Shown: in pieces, positions 1 to 10,999 of the stretch
How positions within the stretch are numbered: the first letter of the stretch is position 1
How the letters are laid out: each line of letters begins with the position of its first letter
Source: Caprella mutica
Taxonomy: Eukaryota; Arthropoda; Malacostraca; Amphipoda; Caprellidae
Direction of reading: 5' to 3'
Assembly (NCBI GenBank): GCA_947561585.1
Contig: CANNZV010002612.1
Coordinates: 54,874 to 118,873 of the forward strand
Length of the DNA: 64,000 nt
Notes under the pieces: model-generated
What the model was told of the DNA's origin: nothing
Seen by the model: the letters and a program-made list of their open reading frames with translations, nothing else
Database searches by the model: none
Position numbers and translations under genes: made by a program

Positions 1-415
1 GAGTAGTTGGTATAACCTACACGAGTAGTTGGTATAACCTAAACAAGCAGTGGGTATAACCTACACGAGTAGTTGATATAACCAACACGAGTAGTTGACA
101 TAACCTAACCGAGTAGTTGATATAACCTAACCGAGTAGTTGATATAACCTACATGAGTAGTTGATATCACCTATACCAGTAGTTAATGTAACCTACACGA
201 GTAGTTGTTATAACCTACACGAGTAGTTGGTATAACTTACGCGAGTAGTTGGTATAACCTACACAAGCAGTTGGTATAACCTACACGAGTAGTTGGTATA
301 ACCTACACGAGTAGTTGGTATAACCTACACGAGTAGTTGGTATAACACATAGGAGTGATTGGAGAAACATACACAAGTAGTTGATGTAACCTTGTTCTGT
401 AGTTGTTTTAACCAT
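1..415. repeat. 22-bp minisatellite (GAGTAGTTGGTATAACCTAC unit)
   Basis: About 18 imperfect copies of a 22-bp unit (GAGTAGTTGGTATAACCTAC plus AC) run from the window edge. They decay into diverged copies up to about 480. The same unit, inverted, occurs at about 12055-12355. The array is subterminal in element family A. Confidence 0.9.
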
Positions 416-648
416 TACATATAATTAGTTCAACCATCACGAGCAGTTTTGACTATCACAGGTAGTTGTTGTGACCATCGGGAATTAAAAATAATCAACT
501 CACATATGTGTTGTTTTAACCACGTCAATTTTACTCATATTAAATAGTACCTGCAACTCACCACGTAGTTAGGCGCACAGATAAACCATAAAATTTAGTC
601 AAAACAAATCAAATATGATTTGATTCAACTAATCCTTTCTCTGTGTGT
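1..648 (-). mobile_element. partial DNA element, family A (CACAGAGAAA end), runs off the window
   Basis: This segment is the reverse complement of 11776-12360. Both have the same terminus (CACAGAGAAAGG at about 637-648 here), the same unique stretch (about 420-640), and the same 22-bp subterminal minisatellite. The element is oriented leftwards and its other end lies outside the window. No coding sequence is seen. The matched ends and the end-to-minisatellite layout suggest a non-autonomous terminal-inverted-repeat element. The superfamily is not determined. Confidence 0.6.
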
Positions 649-1090
649 AGTAACGGTTTTTGACGGAGAAAAGATCGTTTCTAAATTTTTCCCTATTTGT
701 TGAGGGTAAATTGGAGACTGCCCACAGGTGGTTTGAGGACCTTTAATATTTGGAAATACGAGGAGGAAGTATCTTTCAGGTGATTATAAGAGAATATTAG
801 GAATCATTACAATGTATTCTGGTGGATATAATAGACCGACAATTGAGCCATAGACAATTATTGGCCCCCACGACAAAAATATGGGCCTCAGATAATATTG
901 GGCCCAAAAATTGATCCCAGAAAAAACTGAGGCTGCAGTCACAATAAAAAAGTGTTTTTTTCATTTTCACGCTCTAGCGTGGTGAAAATGTTATCTTTGA
1001 AATACGCTCTTGAATAATATTCTCCATGTTCTCTAAATGGTTCCCGGACAGAAACCCACAGGAAAAAAACTAACGGAAAAATGTCCACAA
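649..1090. other. unannotated spacer
   Basis: AT-rich single-copy-looking sequence. I see no coding signal and only short inverted GGGCC-containing motifs near 865-905. Confidence 0.5.
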
Positions 1091-1099
1091 GAAAAAAGC

Positions 1100-1365
1100 C
1101 CACATGAAAAAAGTCCACCGGAAAAAAGCCCACAGGAAAAATATCCACAAGGTAAAATGCCCTACGGAAAAATGCCCACATAGAAACATGCCCATCAGGG
1201 AAAATGCCCACAAGGGAAAATGCCCACAAGGGAAAATGCCCACAAGGGAAAATGCTCACAAGGGCAGATACCCACAAGGGAAAATGCCCACAAGGGAAAA
1301 TGCCCGCAAGGGAAAAAGCCCACAAGGAAAAATGACCACAGGTATAAATGCCCACTAGGAAAAAA
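1100..1365. repeat. 16-bp minisatellite (AAAATGCCCACAAGGG)
   Basis: About 16 copies of a 16-bp unit. They are cleanest at 1200-1330 and degenerate outwards. Open frames on both strands here are products of the repeat and are not genes. A small diverged inverted repeat (TGGGACATGACTGGGACA near 1496-1513 against 1599-1615) follows in 1380-1720, which otherwise holds nothing recognisable. Confidence 0.85.
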
Positions 1366-1729
1366 TCCCGCAATAAATTATAATAATATAAATTATTAAC
1401 AATAAATTTAAAAATGACTGGAAGAAGCAGAGGTAATGGAAAAGGGACACAAACACCAGTGGCTGTATTCATGTACCCAGACAGTATAACTTTCTTGGGA
1501 CATGACTGGGACAAGGTTGTGTCATTGGGACTTGCTTGGTAACTTGAGAGAAAATATTGTCCCAATAATGGGACATCACAGTTGAATCAATATTGTTATC
1601 CCAGTCATGTCCCAATGTTTTCCCAATATTGTATCTAATTCTTGTTCAAATTCATGGGCCATAGCCAATTTTGTTATTTTCTGAAGTAATAAAACCATTC
1701 AATTTGAAAAATGGTAAAATTGATACCTA

Positions 1730-2283
1730 TGAGCTAGGTATTTGTATGCTTTAGGTCCGCCTCCGATTTTCAATATTTTGACACTTTATATGGATAAAAG
1801 AAGCCATTTTAAGACGTTTATTAATGATACTATTTTGTAGAAACTCTTCGTTTACGAGTTATAACGCAAGTAAGCCTCCTGTACAAAAATATCATTAGGC
1901 ATGACCCATAAGCCTTTTTTTCTAGAATTCCCGACATTTAGAATTTTTTGATGAAATTGTTATTGTAGGTTCTTGTATCCGCTATTATGTTGTAATGCAC
2001 ACTTGGCAGGATGGGGCGGCACGCCCCTTAATATACAATTATACATCTTTTCGATGCTATATTGAATATAAACTGCAATAAGTTTACTTTCACAGAATCC
2101 TTAACCTAACAAGCTTACCGGAAAATTAATTGCACAATATCCTCGAAAACCAACATTTTCCACGACAAACACTATTCATGAAAACTTTCATAACATGACT
2201 CCTTTTACCTGTATATTGACTATAGAGTCAAAATATCTAAAACTTGTGGCGGACCTAAAGCAGAAATTTACCCCTAGCTACGC
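1730..2283. mobile_element. MITE with 14-bp perfect TIR core GCTTTAGGTCCGCC
   Basis: GCTTTAGGTCCGCC at 1748-1761 is perfectly inverted at 2248-2261. Weaker pairing continues outwards (AGCTAGG near 1732 against CCTAGCT near 2273) and inwards for about 15 bp. There is no coding capacity. The internal stretch at about 1975-2045 (GTATCCGCTA..., GGCACGCCCC) recurs at 58371-58465, so the family is dispersed. The superfamily is not determined. Confidence 0.7.
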
Positions 2284-2649
2284 TTCTAAAGACAATTGGA
2301 GTGTTAGACAAAATTAAATATTTCTTCCCTAGGCATATATTAAAATTGCTTTATAATTCTCTCATCTATCCTTATATTCTATACGGTATTGAAATTTATT
2401 TCGGTAGCAGTAAATCTAATCAGACTAAACTATTTATTTGTCAGAAAAGAGTTGTTAGAGTCATTACTGTGCAAATTAATTGGCTAGAAGTCATGATTTA
2501 TTTAAGCACTCCTGCATTTTACAAGTTGAAGATTTACATCTTCTTCGTTGTACTACTTATATTTATAAGACTATTCATGGTTAGAAAGTAAACAGCTTAC
2601 ATTTGCAATTTATTAGAGACTACAGCTTTTTAACATTAATTTAAAACAA

Positions 2650-2815
2650 TTCAAGTTTAATTTAATATAAGTCAAGTTTAATTTAAAATAAATCAAATTA
2701 TGTTGAAATAAATCAAGTTATATTTAAAATAGATCAACTTTAATTTAAAATAGTTAAACTTTAATTTAAAATAGTTCACGTTTAATTTTAAAAAAATGAA
2801 GTTTAATTTAAAATA
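2650..2815. repeat. ~22-bp CAAGTTTAATTTAAAATA repeats in the foldback arm
   Basis: Seven or eight degenerate copies of a unit around CAAGTTTAATTTAAAATAAAT. The opposite arm (3610-3670) keeps only two or three, so the arms differ in copy number. Confidence 0.7.
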
Positions 2816-2904
2816 AAATTCTATGGACCTTCGATGTCACACATCGGAAGCTCTGCTCTAAAATCATTATATTAGAAATGGGAGGGAATGAGATCATAAG
2901 AGTA

Positions 2905-3495
2905 TACCATAATCTTTCATTATCACCTTAATCTTTTTCATTGCCCACCATAATCTTTCACTGCCACCTTAATCTTTTTCATTGCCCACCATAATCTTTC
3001 ACTGCCACCTTAATCTTTTTCATTTCCCACCATAATCTTCCACTGCCACCTTAATCTTTTTCATTGCCCACCATAATCTTTCACTGCCACCTTAATCTTT
3101 TTCATTGCCCACCATAATCTTTCATTGCCCACCATAATCTTTCATTGCCCACCATAATCTTTCATTGCCTACCATAATCTTTCATTGCCCACCATAATCT
3201 TTCATTGCCACCTTAATCTTTTTCATTGCCCACCATAATCTTTCACTGCCACCTTAATCTTTTTCATTGCCAACCTTAATCTTCCATTGCCCACCATAAT
3301 CTTTCATTGCCCACCATAATCTTTCATCGTCCACCATAATCTTTCATTGCCCACCCTAATCTTTCATTGCCCACCCTAATCTTTCATTTCCCACCATAAT
3401 CTTTCATTGCCCACCATAATCTTTCATTGCCCACCATAATCTTTCATTGCCCACCATAATCTTTCATTGCCCACCATAATCTTTCATTGCTCACT
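2905..3495. repeat. 20-bp minisatellite (CCACCATAATCTTTCATTGC)
   Basis: About 28 copies of CCACCATAATCTTTCATTGC are interleaved with a 22-bp variant (CCACCTTAATCTTTTTCATTGC type). The array lies between the two inverted arms of the foldback element. No coding function is suggested. Confidence 0.9.
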
Positions 3496-4239
3496 TCTCT
3501 CATTTCACTCACTTAATTCTCTCATTTCATTTCTCTCACCTCAACTAATATAATGATATTAGTACAGAGTTTTCTATGTGTGATATCGAAGGCCCATAGA
3601 ATTTTAGTTTTAAATAAAACTTCATTTTTTTAAAATTAAACTTGAACTTTTTTAAATTAAACTTGAGTTGTTGGAAATGTTAAAAAGCTGCAGTGTACTT
3701 TCCCGTTAAAAATAACAGGTCATCATCAATACCAATTTATTACCCGTTATTAGGTTACTTTTAATGAATTCAATTAATATTAAATTTTCTGCATAGTCTA
3801 ATTTATTTTATAGATAAAATACATTTAAAAATTGAATAAAAACAGGGGAATTTAAATATCAAGTCAATATATTCCCGTGCGTATCATAGTTACATTCTTC
3901 ATGGTTAATACCTGTAGTGTGAAAGCGGGCACGAAATAAATAAATAAATATATAAAAATATAAATAAATAAACACACTACGGGTATCAATAGGATAGATG
4001 TCCATCCTTATGAGACTCACAACAATTATAATCTGTCTATTCCTTCGTTCACTAAAGTTATAGGTCTTAGCAGAGTATTTCTTAATACATAGGAACACAT
4101 GATCTGGAACTCTCTGCCTTCTAACATAAAATATATGTATAATGTCCATTCTTTCAAACTCAAACTCTCTTCTCTCGTTCACTCTCTTTTCTTTTTATCT
4201 TGTATTGCATTTCTCTTGTCTCTTGTAAGTTTCCCCTAA

Positions 4240-5640
4240 GTTACAACTAAATCTTCATTTTAGGATGTTATTTCTGTAGCTATTATTTTTAGTTCCTAAA
4301 TAACTTTTATATGTATTTTCCATTTTAAATAGTTTGTTTTAAATGATATATAGGTTGTCAATGAAGCTTTGGGCTTAAAGGGCATTAAGTGTTCAAATAA
4401 TGAAAAGTTATAAATAAAATCAATATATCATTGTGTATTGCAAATACTTTTTATACTGATTTATCTCATTTTACGGATAGTAGAGCATTGAAAAAATGAA
4501 CTTAACTGATTTTCGCACATATACTTACGGTGCTATATGCAAAAATCTATATACAAATAAACCTATTATATTCAAAATTAATTTTCAAATATGAACAAAG
4601 AAGGCTAATCAAGATATACAAAGTATGAACATAATAAGAATAGAAACTCATAAAGCTCTGTTGAACATATCAAGAATTAATAAAAAACTTCAGTATACAC
4701 ACTGTCCATCCTCGGCGCTAAAGAATAACTTAAATTCAAACAGCCAATACAATCATTTTCCCTACAAATAATTTCTTGGATAACCATATCTCACAGGAGT
4801 GGGCAGAAATTTATCTTAGAGTGCCACAGATAGAAATTTCAGTGTTACAATTTAAAAAAAAAATGTCATAGTAAATAACATTTAATGGTACACTCAGTTA
4901 TTTTCTTTAGTTTTTTCAAATAACATATTAATTAAAGATTGCACCGTAGCAGGAAAAGTAAAATCAATCTGATAAGTAGCTTTATCAAAACAAATTCCAC
5001 TCTCATACATTTAAATAAAATTGGCAACAAAATTGATTAACATTTGCATATTTCAGTAAAACATTTCTATCAAAATTAATTTATATTAAATTAAATCAAC
5101 CTGAGTAAAGAATTGGTATTGATTCAGATGATTCTTCCTGATTCTTCACTAATGAATAATAATTAGGTACTCAAAGTAAGTATAGTATTGGGTTTGAGAT
5201 AGAATAACGGACAGATGCAAAACTTTTTCTTCTTCTATTCAGACCTCCATAAGGTCGAAACACATTCAAGTGCTATGCAATTAATAATTGCACAGTATTG
5301 TTTAATTCTCACTGTATAAAATAGCAAATCAGCAGTATATTATTATCAACAAAATACAATAAACAGGTGAAATGCAAACTTATTAACGGTCAACAGCAAT
5401 TGCAAACGATACCTGAGTATAATAAATAAATGTTTAAAATAGTCATTGGTAAGTTAAATAATTTTAGTTTAAATTGATAGGGATAACTTTTGATAATTGT
5501 TAAAAAAGTAGAGGTGGGTACCGGTGCCATTTGAGTGCCAGAATGAGTAACCAGTGCCGCAATTGCCAACCCCTCCAGAAGGAAATCATAGTTGGCATTA
5601 TGTACATTCATATACGGGGAGTATTTTTTACCATTGATTA
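4240..5640. other. AT-rich spacer, no gene recognised
   Basis: I see no conserved frame, RNA gene or repeat in this stretch. Short open frames near 5390-5611 have no recognisable motif and lie just past the end of a dead transposase. Confidence 0.5.
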
Positions 5641-5685
5641 TATGCGGTTCCCCCTTCTATCGTATTACTGGAGGCGAAGCCGTAC

Positions 5686-6344
5686 TTAATCAACCATAAT
5701 TTCTTCCAATGAAGTGTGAGCTGTTGCTCCGTCTTGTTGAAACCAACAGTCAGGATGAACGTCGCCAGTCAACATGATGTTTAACATTTCAATATAAGTA
5801 TCATATGTTACTGTGCGTGCATTTCCGTCAGAATCTTGAAAAAATATGGGCCATAAACTCTGTTAGAACTAAGGCTGCACCAGACGGTTACCTTAGGCGA
5901 GTGTAGAGGTTTCATGAAAACACCTTCGGGCTTTGTTGGACTCCATATAAGGAAATTTTGCTTATTCATAAAGCCATTCAAATAAATGTGGCTTTCATCG
6001 CTGAAAATGATTGTTTTAATGTCCATCTGTTGTCGTCAAACCATATTCCTAATCCTTTGACAAAACTTCAATCTTTTATCTCTAACATTATTTGAGAGCT
6101 GTTGAAAGGTTTGTAATCTGTAGGATTTCAAATGAAGATCATTCTTTAAAATTCGTCCAAAACTTTCTTGATTTATGCCCTGTTCTGCTTCCATCTTTCT
6201 TACACTTTGTGACGATTCTTCAATCCTTGCACTAACCGTGGCAATATTATCTTCTGTTCTTGCATTCCTCTTACTACCAGAATTTCCTTTATTTTGGTTC
6301 AGAATACTCCCTTTGGTTCTCCGTTTTTTGATCACTCTATCCAC
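5686..6344 (-). pseudogene. mariner-like (IS630 superfamily) transposase pseudogene
   Basis: On the minus strand, 6344-6036 encodes a helix-turn-helix segment (ARTEDNIATVSARIEESSQS, then RKMEAEQGINQESFGRILKN) typical of the insect IS630/mariner-like group. A new frame at 6026-5808 gives the first catalytic motif (IIFSDESHIYLNGFMNKQN) and PKVTVWCSL. A second frameshift gives GDVHPDCWFQQDGATAHTSL (to 5686), which carries the second catalytic Asp. The third acidic residue and the C-terminus are missing. At least two frameshifts and a C-terminal truncation make it inactive. A MITE carrying the C-terminus of a related transposase is at 51706-52355. Confidence 0.85.
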
Positions 6345-6564
6345 TGTTTTAAGATTTATATTTTCTCCAAATTTGTTTATAAATATCCCAGGTTAAATAA
6401 GTAATAAACGTAACTATGATACCAAAATTTTTGAAGATATACTCTATCTTGTGGTTTTTATTTCATCTTTCTAAGTATGCTACTTTTTGAGTTAAAAGCG
6501 TTTACTTTCATCCCTCTTTTTTGTGTAACATTGTATGATAATAATTCTTGATACTATAACGAAC

Positions 6565-9095
6565 ATTATTTATTTTTCATACCTGGAACTGGAACTTGGT
6601 CGGTATAGGCTTGTTGGCGCCACCGGTTTCACCCTCACCTTCCTCCGATAACCTTCCGCAGGGCCGTCACCCCGCCAGCCGCCTCACACACCTCACCCCT
6701 CTCCCATCCTAACACCCCATGCCTCCTCCAGAAATGCACACACCCTCCGAGTGTCCCGCTCCCCAAAGCTCATCACTTCCCCCATCGACCGCACCCCATG
6801 ACGCTCTCTCACCGCCTCCAGACTCGGACACTCGAGTATAAAGTGCTCCAGAGTTTCCTCTACAGCTCCGCACATACTACATCCCACCAAACCTTCCCAA
6901 TGCCTCATCCTCCAACCCAGCCTCAACGTATTACTCCTCACTCCAAACAGCAACCTCGATCCCCAACTATTGTCATAAAACTCCCCTCCAATCCTCTCCT
7001 TCTCCCTATAGTACTGCAAGGTCGACTTCTCCTCAATCTCCAATCTCCACCTCTCATGCTCCCACTCATTCACCAGTCTCTCAACATGGCTGCTGCTCAT
7101 ATCCTCCAACTGCCTCCAACTCACACCCACCACCCCCAAGTAGCCATCCACCATCCTCATCCATGGATCCTGTCTCAGCTCCACCCTCATCTCCCCCATC
7201 ACCCTTCTCAAAACTACACTCTCCGTCCTCATCAAATGCTTGGCAAACTTCAACTTCTCCTTCATATCTCTGGCAAGCACTGAAGAACATCCCACTTCTC
7301 CTTGAAGAGCCACAGTGGGAGTCCACGAGGGTGCGGCCATAACCTTCCTCCACACTCCATTCTCAATTCTCTGCATTCTTACTTTCTCCCCCTTGCTCCA
7401 CACCAGTACTCCACCTGCACTCAGGAAACTAGGTAGCACCACCCCCTTCCAAAAAGTCTTCCCAACAAGCAACCTATCGCACGACCTCCCCACGACCGAA
7501 TATCTCAGATTTGCCATCCTCTCAGCCTTCCCAATCCTCTCCCTCTTGCATTCACCAAAACAATCTCTCTTTGCCGTCACCAACACACCAAGGTACCTCA
7601 TCTCCCCCACACACCTGATACCCCCCACCTCAGCCTCTCCTCCTTCTCCCCCATTGAAAACCATGCACATGCTCTTCTCCCTATTGATCCGCAGTCCACA
7701 GCTCTCCGCTCCCTCCTCCAGCACCCCAATCATTCTCCTCGCCTCCTCAACACTCCTTCCCAGCAACAGACCATCATCCGCATAGAAAAGAACTGGCACT
7801 CTGACTCCCCCCCTTCTGTATCCCATACCACTCCTCAACAGCTTCTCAATTATCATTCCCACAACCATTACAAATAGCTGCGGAGAACCCGTGCAACCTT
7901 GCCTGATCCCACTTCCAACTTCCGTTTCCCCCAACTGCTTTCCCTCCCTCCATATCTCAGTCCTATCTCCCTGGTACAAATTTGCCACCACACTAATCAT
8001 TCTTGGGTCACACTTATAGTACATAAGAGCCCCCATCAGCGTCCCCCTATCCACACTATCGAATGCCTTCGCAAAGTCCACCGCTACTACCACCAATGCC
8101 TCCTTCTTCCTATAGCTCTCCTCCACACTCGCCCTCAACAGGAACAGATTTTCTTCCATCCTTCTTCCCTCCGTAAACCCCGCCTGCAGACTCCACACTC
8201 TCTCATCTAACATCCTCTGCTCACTCACCTTCTCTTTCAATAATCCCATAAACATCTTATAACCAGCATTTGTCAGCGCCACAGGCCTATGCTGACTAGC
8301 TTGTGGCTTCTTAACTTTAGGCAGCATTACTGTTTTTGAGATTTTCCATCCCTCAATCACCTCCTCATCCTCCAGCAGCCGATTATAAACCTCCACCAAC
8401 TTGTCCACACACTTCTCACTCTTACCAAAGGCTTTGTACAGCTCTCCCTTGATACCGTCTGGGCCAGGCTGCTTTCCACTGCATATCCTCCTCACTCTCC
8501 CCTCCACATCTCCTCTCTCGAACCTTATGTTCTCCATCCATCCCTCAACACCCTCTATCACTCTTATCGTAGGTAATCCTTGGATTAGGTTTTCTCTTCT
8601 GTCACCTCTCCTTCTCTCCAACTCTGCCATACCTTGTCTTCTTTCCTCCTCATAATCCCTCCTCCTCTGGTCATTCCGAACTTCCACAATGCCATTACCC
8701 TGTCCTGCATATATTTCTCTCCAACACCCCATCATAACTTCACCTTCATCTCCCTCTGGTACCTCTCCTCCATCCTCCCTATATAGTTTCTTCTTTCTCT
8801 CCATTCCATTTTCGCCCTTTAACTTGCTTATCATTTTCCATAATTTCTTCCCATTCTTATTTCTTTTTATCTCCTGAGCTACTTTCACCTCGTGTCCCAT
8901 TTTTGCATCCCTAACAATCCTCTTCACTATATCCTTTTGTTTCCTATAGAGCTCCCAGTACCTGTTTTTTCCTCTTCATTGCTTGCTCTCCTCTTTTTTC
9001 TGTTGAGATATCTTCTACATTTTATTTCATCTCTTATATTCTGATTTATCCAAGCTGGTTCCACCACTTTCTCTTTCACTTTCACCTGAGTATAC
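6565..9095 (-). mobile_element. 5'-truncated non-LTR retrotransposon (LINE)
   Basis: This unit contains the RT frame at 6693-8927, a 3' UTR to about 6565 ending in an AATAAATAATG-like tail, and the 5' stub at 8930-9095. In a shifted frame the stub encodes KEKVVEPAWINQNIRDEIK, a linker seen between endonuclease and RT in LINEs. The endonuclease is absent, as expected from incomplete target-primed reverse transcription. It is GC-richer and more codon-structured than its flanks, consistent with a fairly recent insertion. No clear target-site duplication was found. Confidence 0.75.
6693..8927 (-). CDS. LINE reverse transcriptase (744 aa frame, partial ORF2)
   Basis: The open frame encodes the polymerase of a non-LTR retrotransposon, which copies element RNA into nicked target DNA. 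Visible motifs: an N-terminal basic stretch; RT palm motifs with VAVDFAKAFDSVDRGTL (first catalytic Asp, about residue 283), GIRQGCTGSPQLF, and FYADDGLLLG (YADD, about residue 380); a thumb region; and a C-terminal CSMCGAVEETLEHFILEC (C-x2-C-x8-H-x4-C) typical of LINE ORF2 ends. The frame is intact for 744 codons. It lacks an endonuclease, because the upstream reading is frameshifted near 8955 and the element stops near 9095. The first Met is therefore probably not a real start. It cannot be assigned to a named clade from the sequence alone. Confidence 0.85.
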   Translation of the reverse strand: MKRIVRDAKMGHEVKVAQEIKRNKNGKKLWKMISKLKGENGMERKKKLYREDGGEVPEGDEGEVMMGCWREIYAGQGNGIVEVRNDQRRRDYEEERRQGMAELERRRGDRRENLIQGLPTIRVIEGVEGWMENIRFERGDVEGRVRRICSGKQPGPDGIKGELYKAFGKSEKCVDKLVEVYNRLLEDEEVIEGWKISKTVMLPKVKKPQASQHRPVALTNAGYKMFMGLLKEKVSEQRMLDERVWSLQAGFTEGRRMEENLFLLRASVEESYRKKEALVVVAVDFAKAFDSVDRGTLMGALMYYKCDPRMISVVANLYQGDRTEIWREGKQLGETEVGSGIRQGCTGSPQLFVMVVGMIIEKLLRSGMGYRRGGVRVPVLFYADDGLLLGRSVEEARRMIGVLEEGAESCGLRINREKSMCMVFNGGEGGEAEVGGIRCVGEMRYLGVLVTAKRDCFGECKRERIGKAERMANLRYSVVGRSCDRLLVGKTFWKGVVLPSFLSAGGVLVWSKGEKVRMQRIENGVWRKVMAAPSWTPTVALQGEVGCSSVLARDMKEKLKFAKHLMRTESVVLRRVMGEMRVELRQDPWMRMVDGYLGVVGVSWRQLEDMSSSHVERLVNEWEHERWRLEIEEKSTLQYYREKERIGGEFYDNSWGSRLLFGVRSNTLRLGWRMRHWEGLVGCSMCGAVEETLEHFILECPSLEAVRERHGVRSMGEVMSFGERDTRRVCAFLEEAWGVRMGEG

Positions 9096-10665
9096 TACCT
9101 ATTTCTTTTTACATTTTATACTTAAAAGTACAAGGTTTATTGTATCTAGTAGGTATAATGAATAACTTAAAAACTTATTTAAAATAATATATTATAAGTG
9201 ATGCAATATAATCATACTACCTTTAATGTTCATAATCATTTCTACCTTTAGGTACCTATTACCTATATATTTTTAGATATAATATTTAGCTATATTATAG
9301 ATAGGTACCTAGGTAGCATAAATTATTACTTTAAAAAGAAAAAAATCATTCCTGAGAATTAAATTTTCAATTATTACCTAGATATAATTTTTTTAAATAA
9401 TTCGTAGGTAATATGAAATTATTACCTCCTAGCTGTGATCAGTTTTACTTCATTATTATATTGGTAAAATGATAACCAATCACTTTGCCGCTTTTCATAA
9501 TGCAAAGCGAAACTTTTTAAATGACAGCGTACTGAGAACAGTAGGACGTGGTCAGTTATTTAATAAGTCAAAGTGAAATAAATTATTGAATTATATCAAG
9601 TAAGAACTTGTAAAGTTACCAAGAATGTAGTGAAAGACAAAAGAGAAGAAAGAAGAGCCATTTAAATTTGAAATCTTCAGCAAATAAACTTGCTAGCATC
9701 GTAGGTAAGAACAGCGCAACACCTTCTCAAAGTCTGTGTACAAGTACGGTGTACCTACCCAATTTTAAGTTTAATTAAAATTGGTGAGGTTGTAATAATT
9801 TCAATATTTAGGAGCTACTAAATCTTTGTAGGTATAGAAAATATTATACCTATACCTTACCTAGGTACTTTTTGTCCCATTTTATCATGTTATTGTCCAC
9901 AATGATATGAAGTCAAACTGGAATACCTAGCTACCTGCTTATCAATTTGTCACCTAGTCCATGTTTCAGAATAAGTTAAAGAATACCTATTTATTGATGT
10001 AGTACTTTCTTCTGGACCTGTATTTTATCATCTGATTAACTCATTGAACTCTACTATTAACATGGAATGATGGGAAAAAAATTTGCATCCAAATTAATTT
10101 AGGCCTAGCCGACTAGGAACCTAATGATTTTTTGTAGAGTGGGCTCTGTTACATGAGTGACTCTGGAGTCTGACATGAGGAGTTAGGAGACATTCTTTTC
10201 AGACTGACCAAATACCAATCTGGCCCAACTCCAATCATTTGGCTGATGGCCCGCTGATCCACCTACATTTTATAATTTTCCCAATATAGGATTATAGGTA
10301 GGCTAAGTACCTGTACCCCATGTTTCAAATTGTGGACAAAGTTGCGAGTAATATGGTACCATATACTGGCGACTTTTGAGGGGTTAAATTAGTTGTAAAA
10401 CCTGTATATAAGTTAAAATAACAAATAGGTAAAGTAACTCATAAAATAGTCTCAAGAGACCAGTCTGTATTTGGTGCACAAAATTCCACAGACTTTTTCA
10501 GAAGCAGAAAAAATCCATCAAGAATTTCTAATAATAATAATTTGGTTGATCAACCAACATTTTCTCAATTTCTCTGCTGAAAATTGATGGTCCTAACATT
10601 GGAAATTTGGAATAAATGGCTAAAAATCCACTGACCATGCAGCCTTCACCTTGCTAGAATATTAT
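9096..10665. other. spacer rich in GGTACCTA-type motifs, no gene
   Basis: AT-rich sequence with scattered TAGGTACCTA-like words (e.g. 9250-9310, 9860-9890). I see no coding frame or RNA gene. Confidence 0.5.
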
Positions 10666-10669
10666 TTTC

Positions 10670-10700
10670 ATTCCACCGACGTCCGACAGGTCGGTGGAAT
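10670..10700. other. perfect hairpin, 11-bp stem
   Basis: ATTCCACCGAC (10670-10680) and its exact complement (10690-10700) enclose a 9-nt loop. A further imperfect pair (CAAAACTCGCC / GGCGAGTTTTTG) follows at about 10742-10780. Function unknown. Confidence 0.6.
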
Positions 10701-10902
10701 TTACCATGAAATACAGGCTGGTCCACATAATAAAGCATGTCAAAACTCGCCATTCTATTGTCGACTCGGCGAGTTTTTGAGCCCTTCAATGGTGAATGGC
10801 AAGAAATATATAAATTTCTCCTATGCTTAGTATGCTACAATGTTATTTTGGAGAGAATTTATGATAATTAGATCATTTTGGAGAGAAATTGACATAGTGC
10901 AT

Positions 10903-10952
10903 GATCTGTCTGATGCAGGTGATTCATGGGAATCACCTGCATCAGACAGATC
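10903..10952. other. perfect hairpin, 23-bp stem with 4-nt loop
   Basis: The arm 10903-10925 (GATCTGTCTGATGCAGGTGA plus TTC) is the exact reverse complement of 10930-10952, with loop ATGG. The bases outside the arms do not pair. The arms are GC-richer than the surrounding DNA. It may be a short foldback insertion, a structured RNA or a replication-generated palindrome. Confidence 0.75.
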
Positions 10953-10999
10953 CTGCAAGATTTCTGAATGCTGTTCCCCAATTTCATGGAGGACTGATT

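Larger units (their letters stand above)
2619..3694. mobile_element. foldback element carrying a minisatellite
   Basis: The left arm (2619-2874) and right arm (3544-3694) are inverted copies. ACTACAGCTTTTTAACATT at the left matches the complement of the right end (AAAAAGCTGCAGT). CAAGTTTAATTTAAA repeats follow, then a block around TCTATGG..CCTTCGATGTCACACATCGG that is matched near 3575-3600. The arms enclose a 20-bp minisatellite. The element splits a LINE fragment, which shows that it inserted. Confidence 0.75.
2284..4200 (+). pseudogene. LINE reverse transcriptase C-terminal fragment, split by an insertion
   Basis: Translation from 2301 gives LDKIKYFFPRHILKLLYNSL followed by YPYILYGIEIY and QKRVVRVI. 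This is the region just after the RT domain in CR1/Jockey-like non-LTR retrotransposons. A frameshift after about 2480 moves the reading to ILQVEDLHLLR in another frame. The C-terminus resumes after the 2619-3694 insertion: about 4016-4190 reads THNNYNLSIPSFTKVIGLSR and MIWNSLPSNIK with one stop. A short TAAA-rich run near 3937-3972 lies between. The endonuclease and catalytic RT are absent, so this is a dead 5'-truncated copy. Confidence 0.7.
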
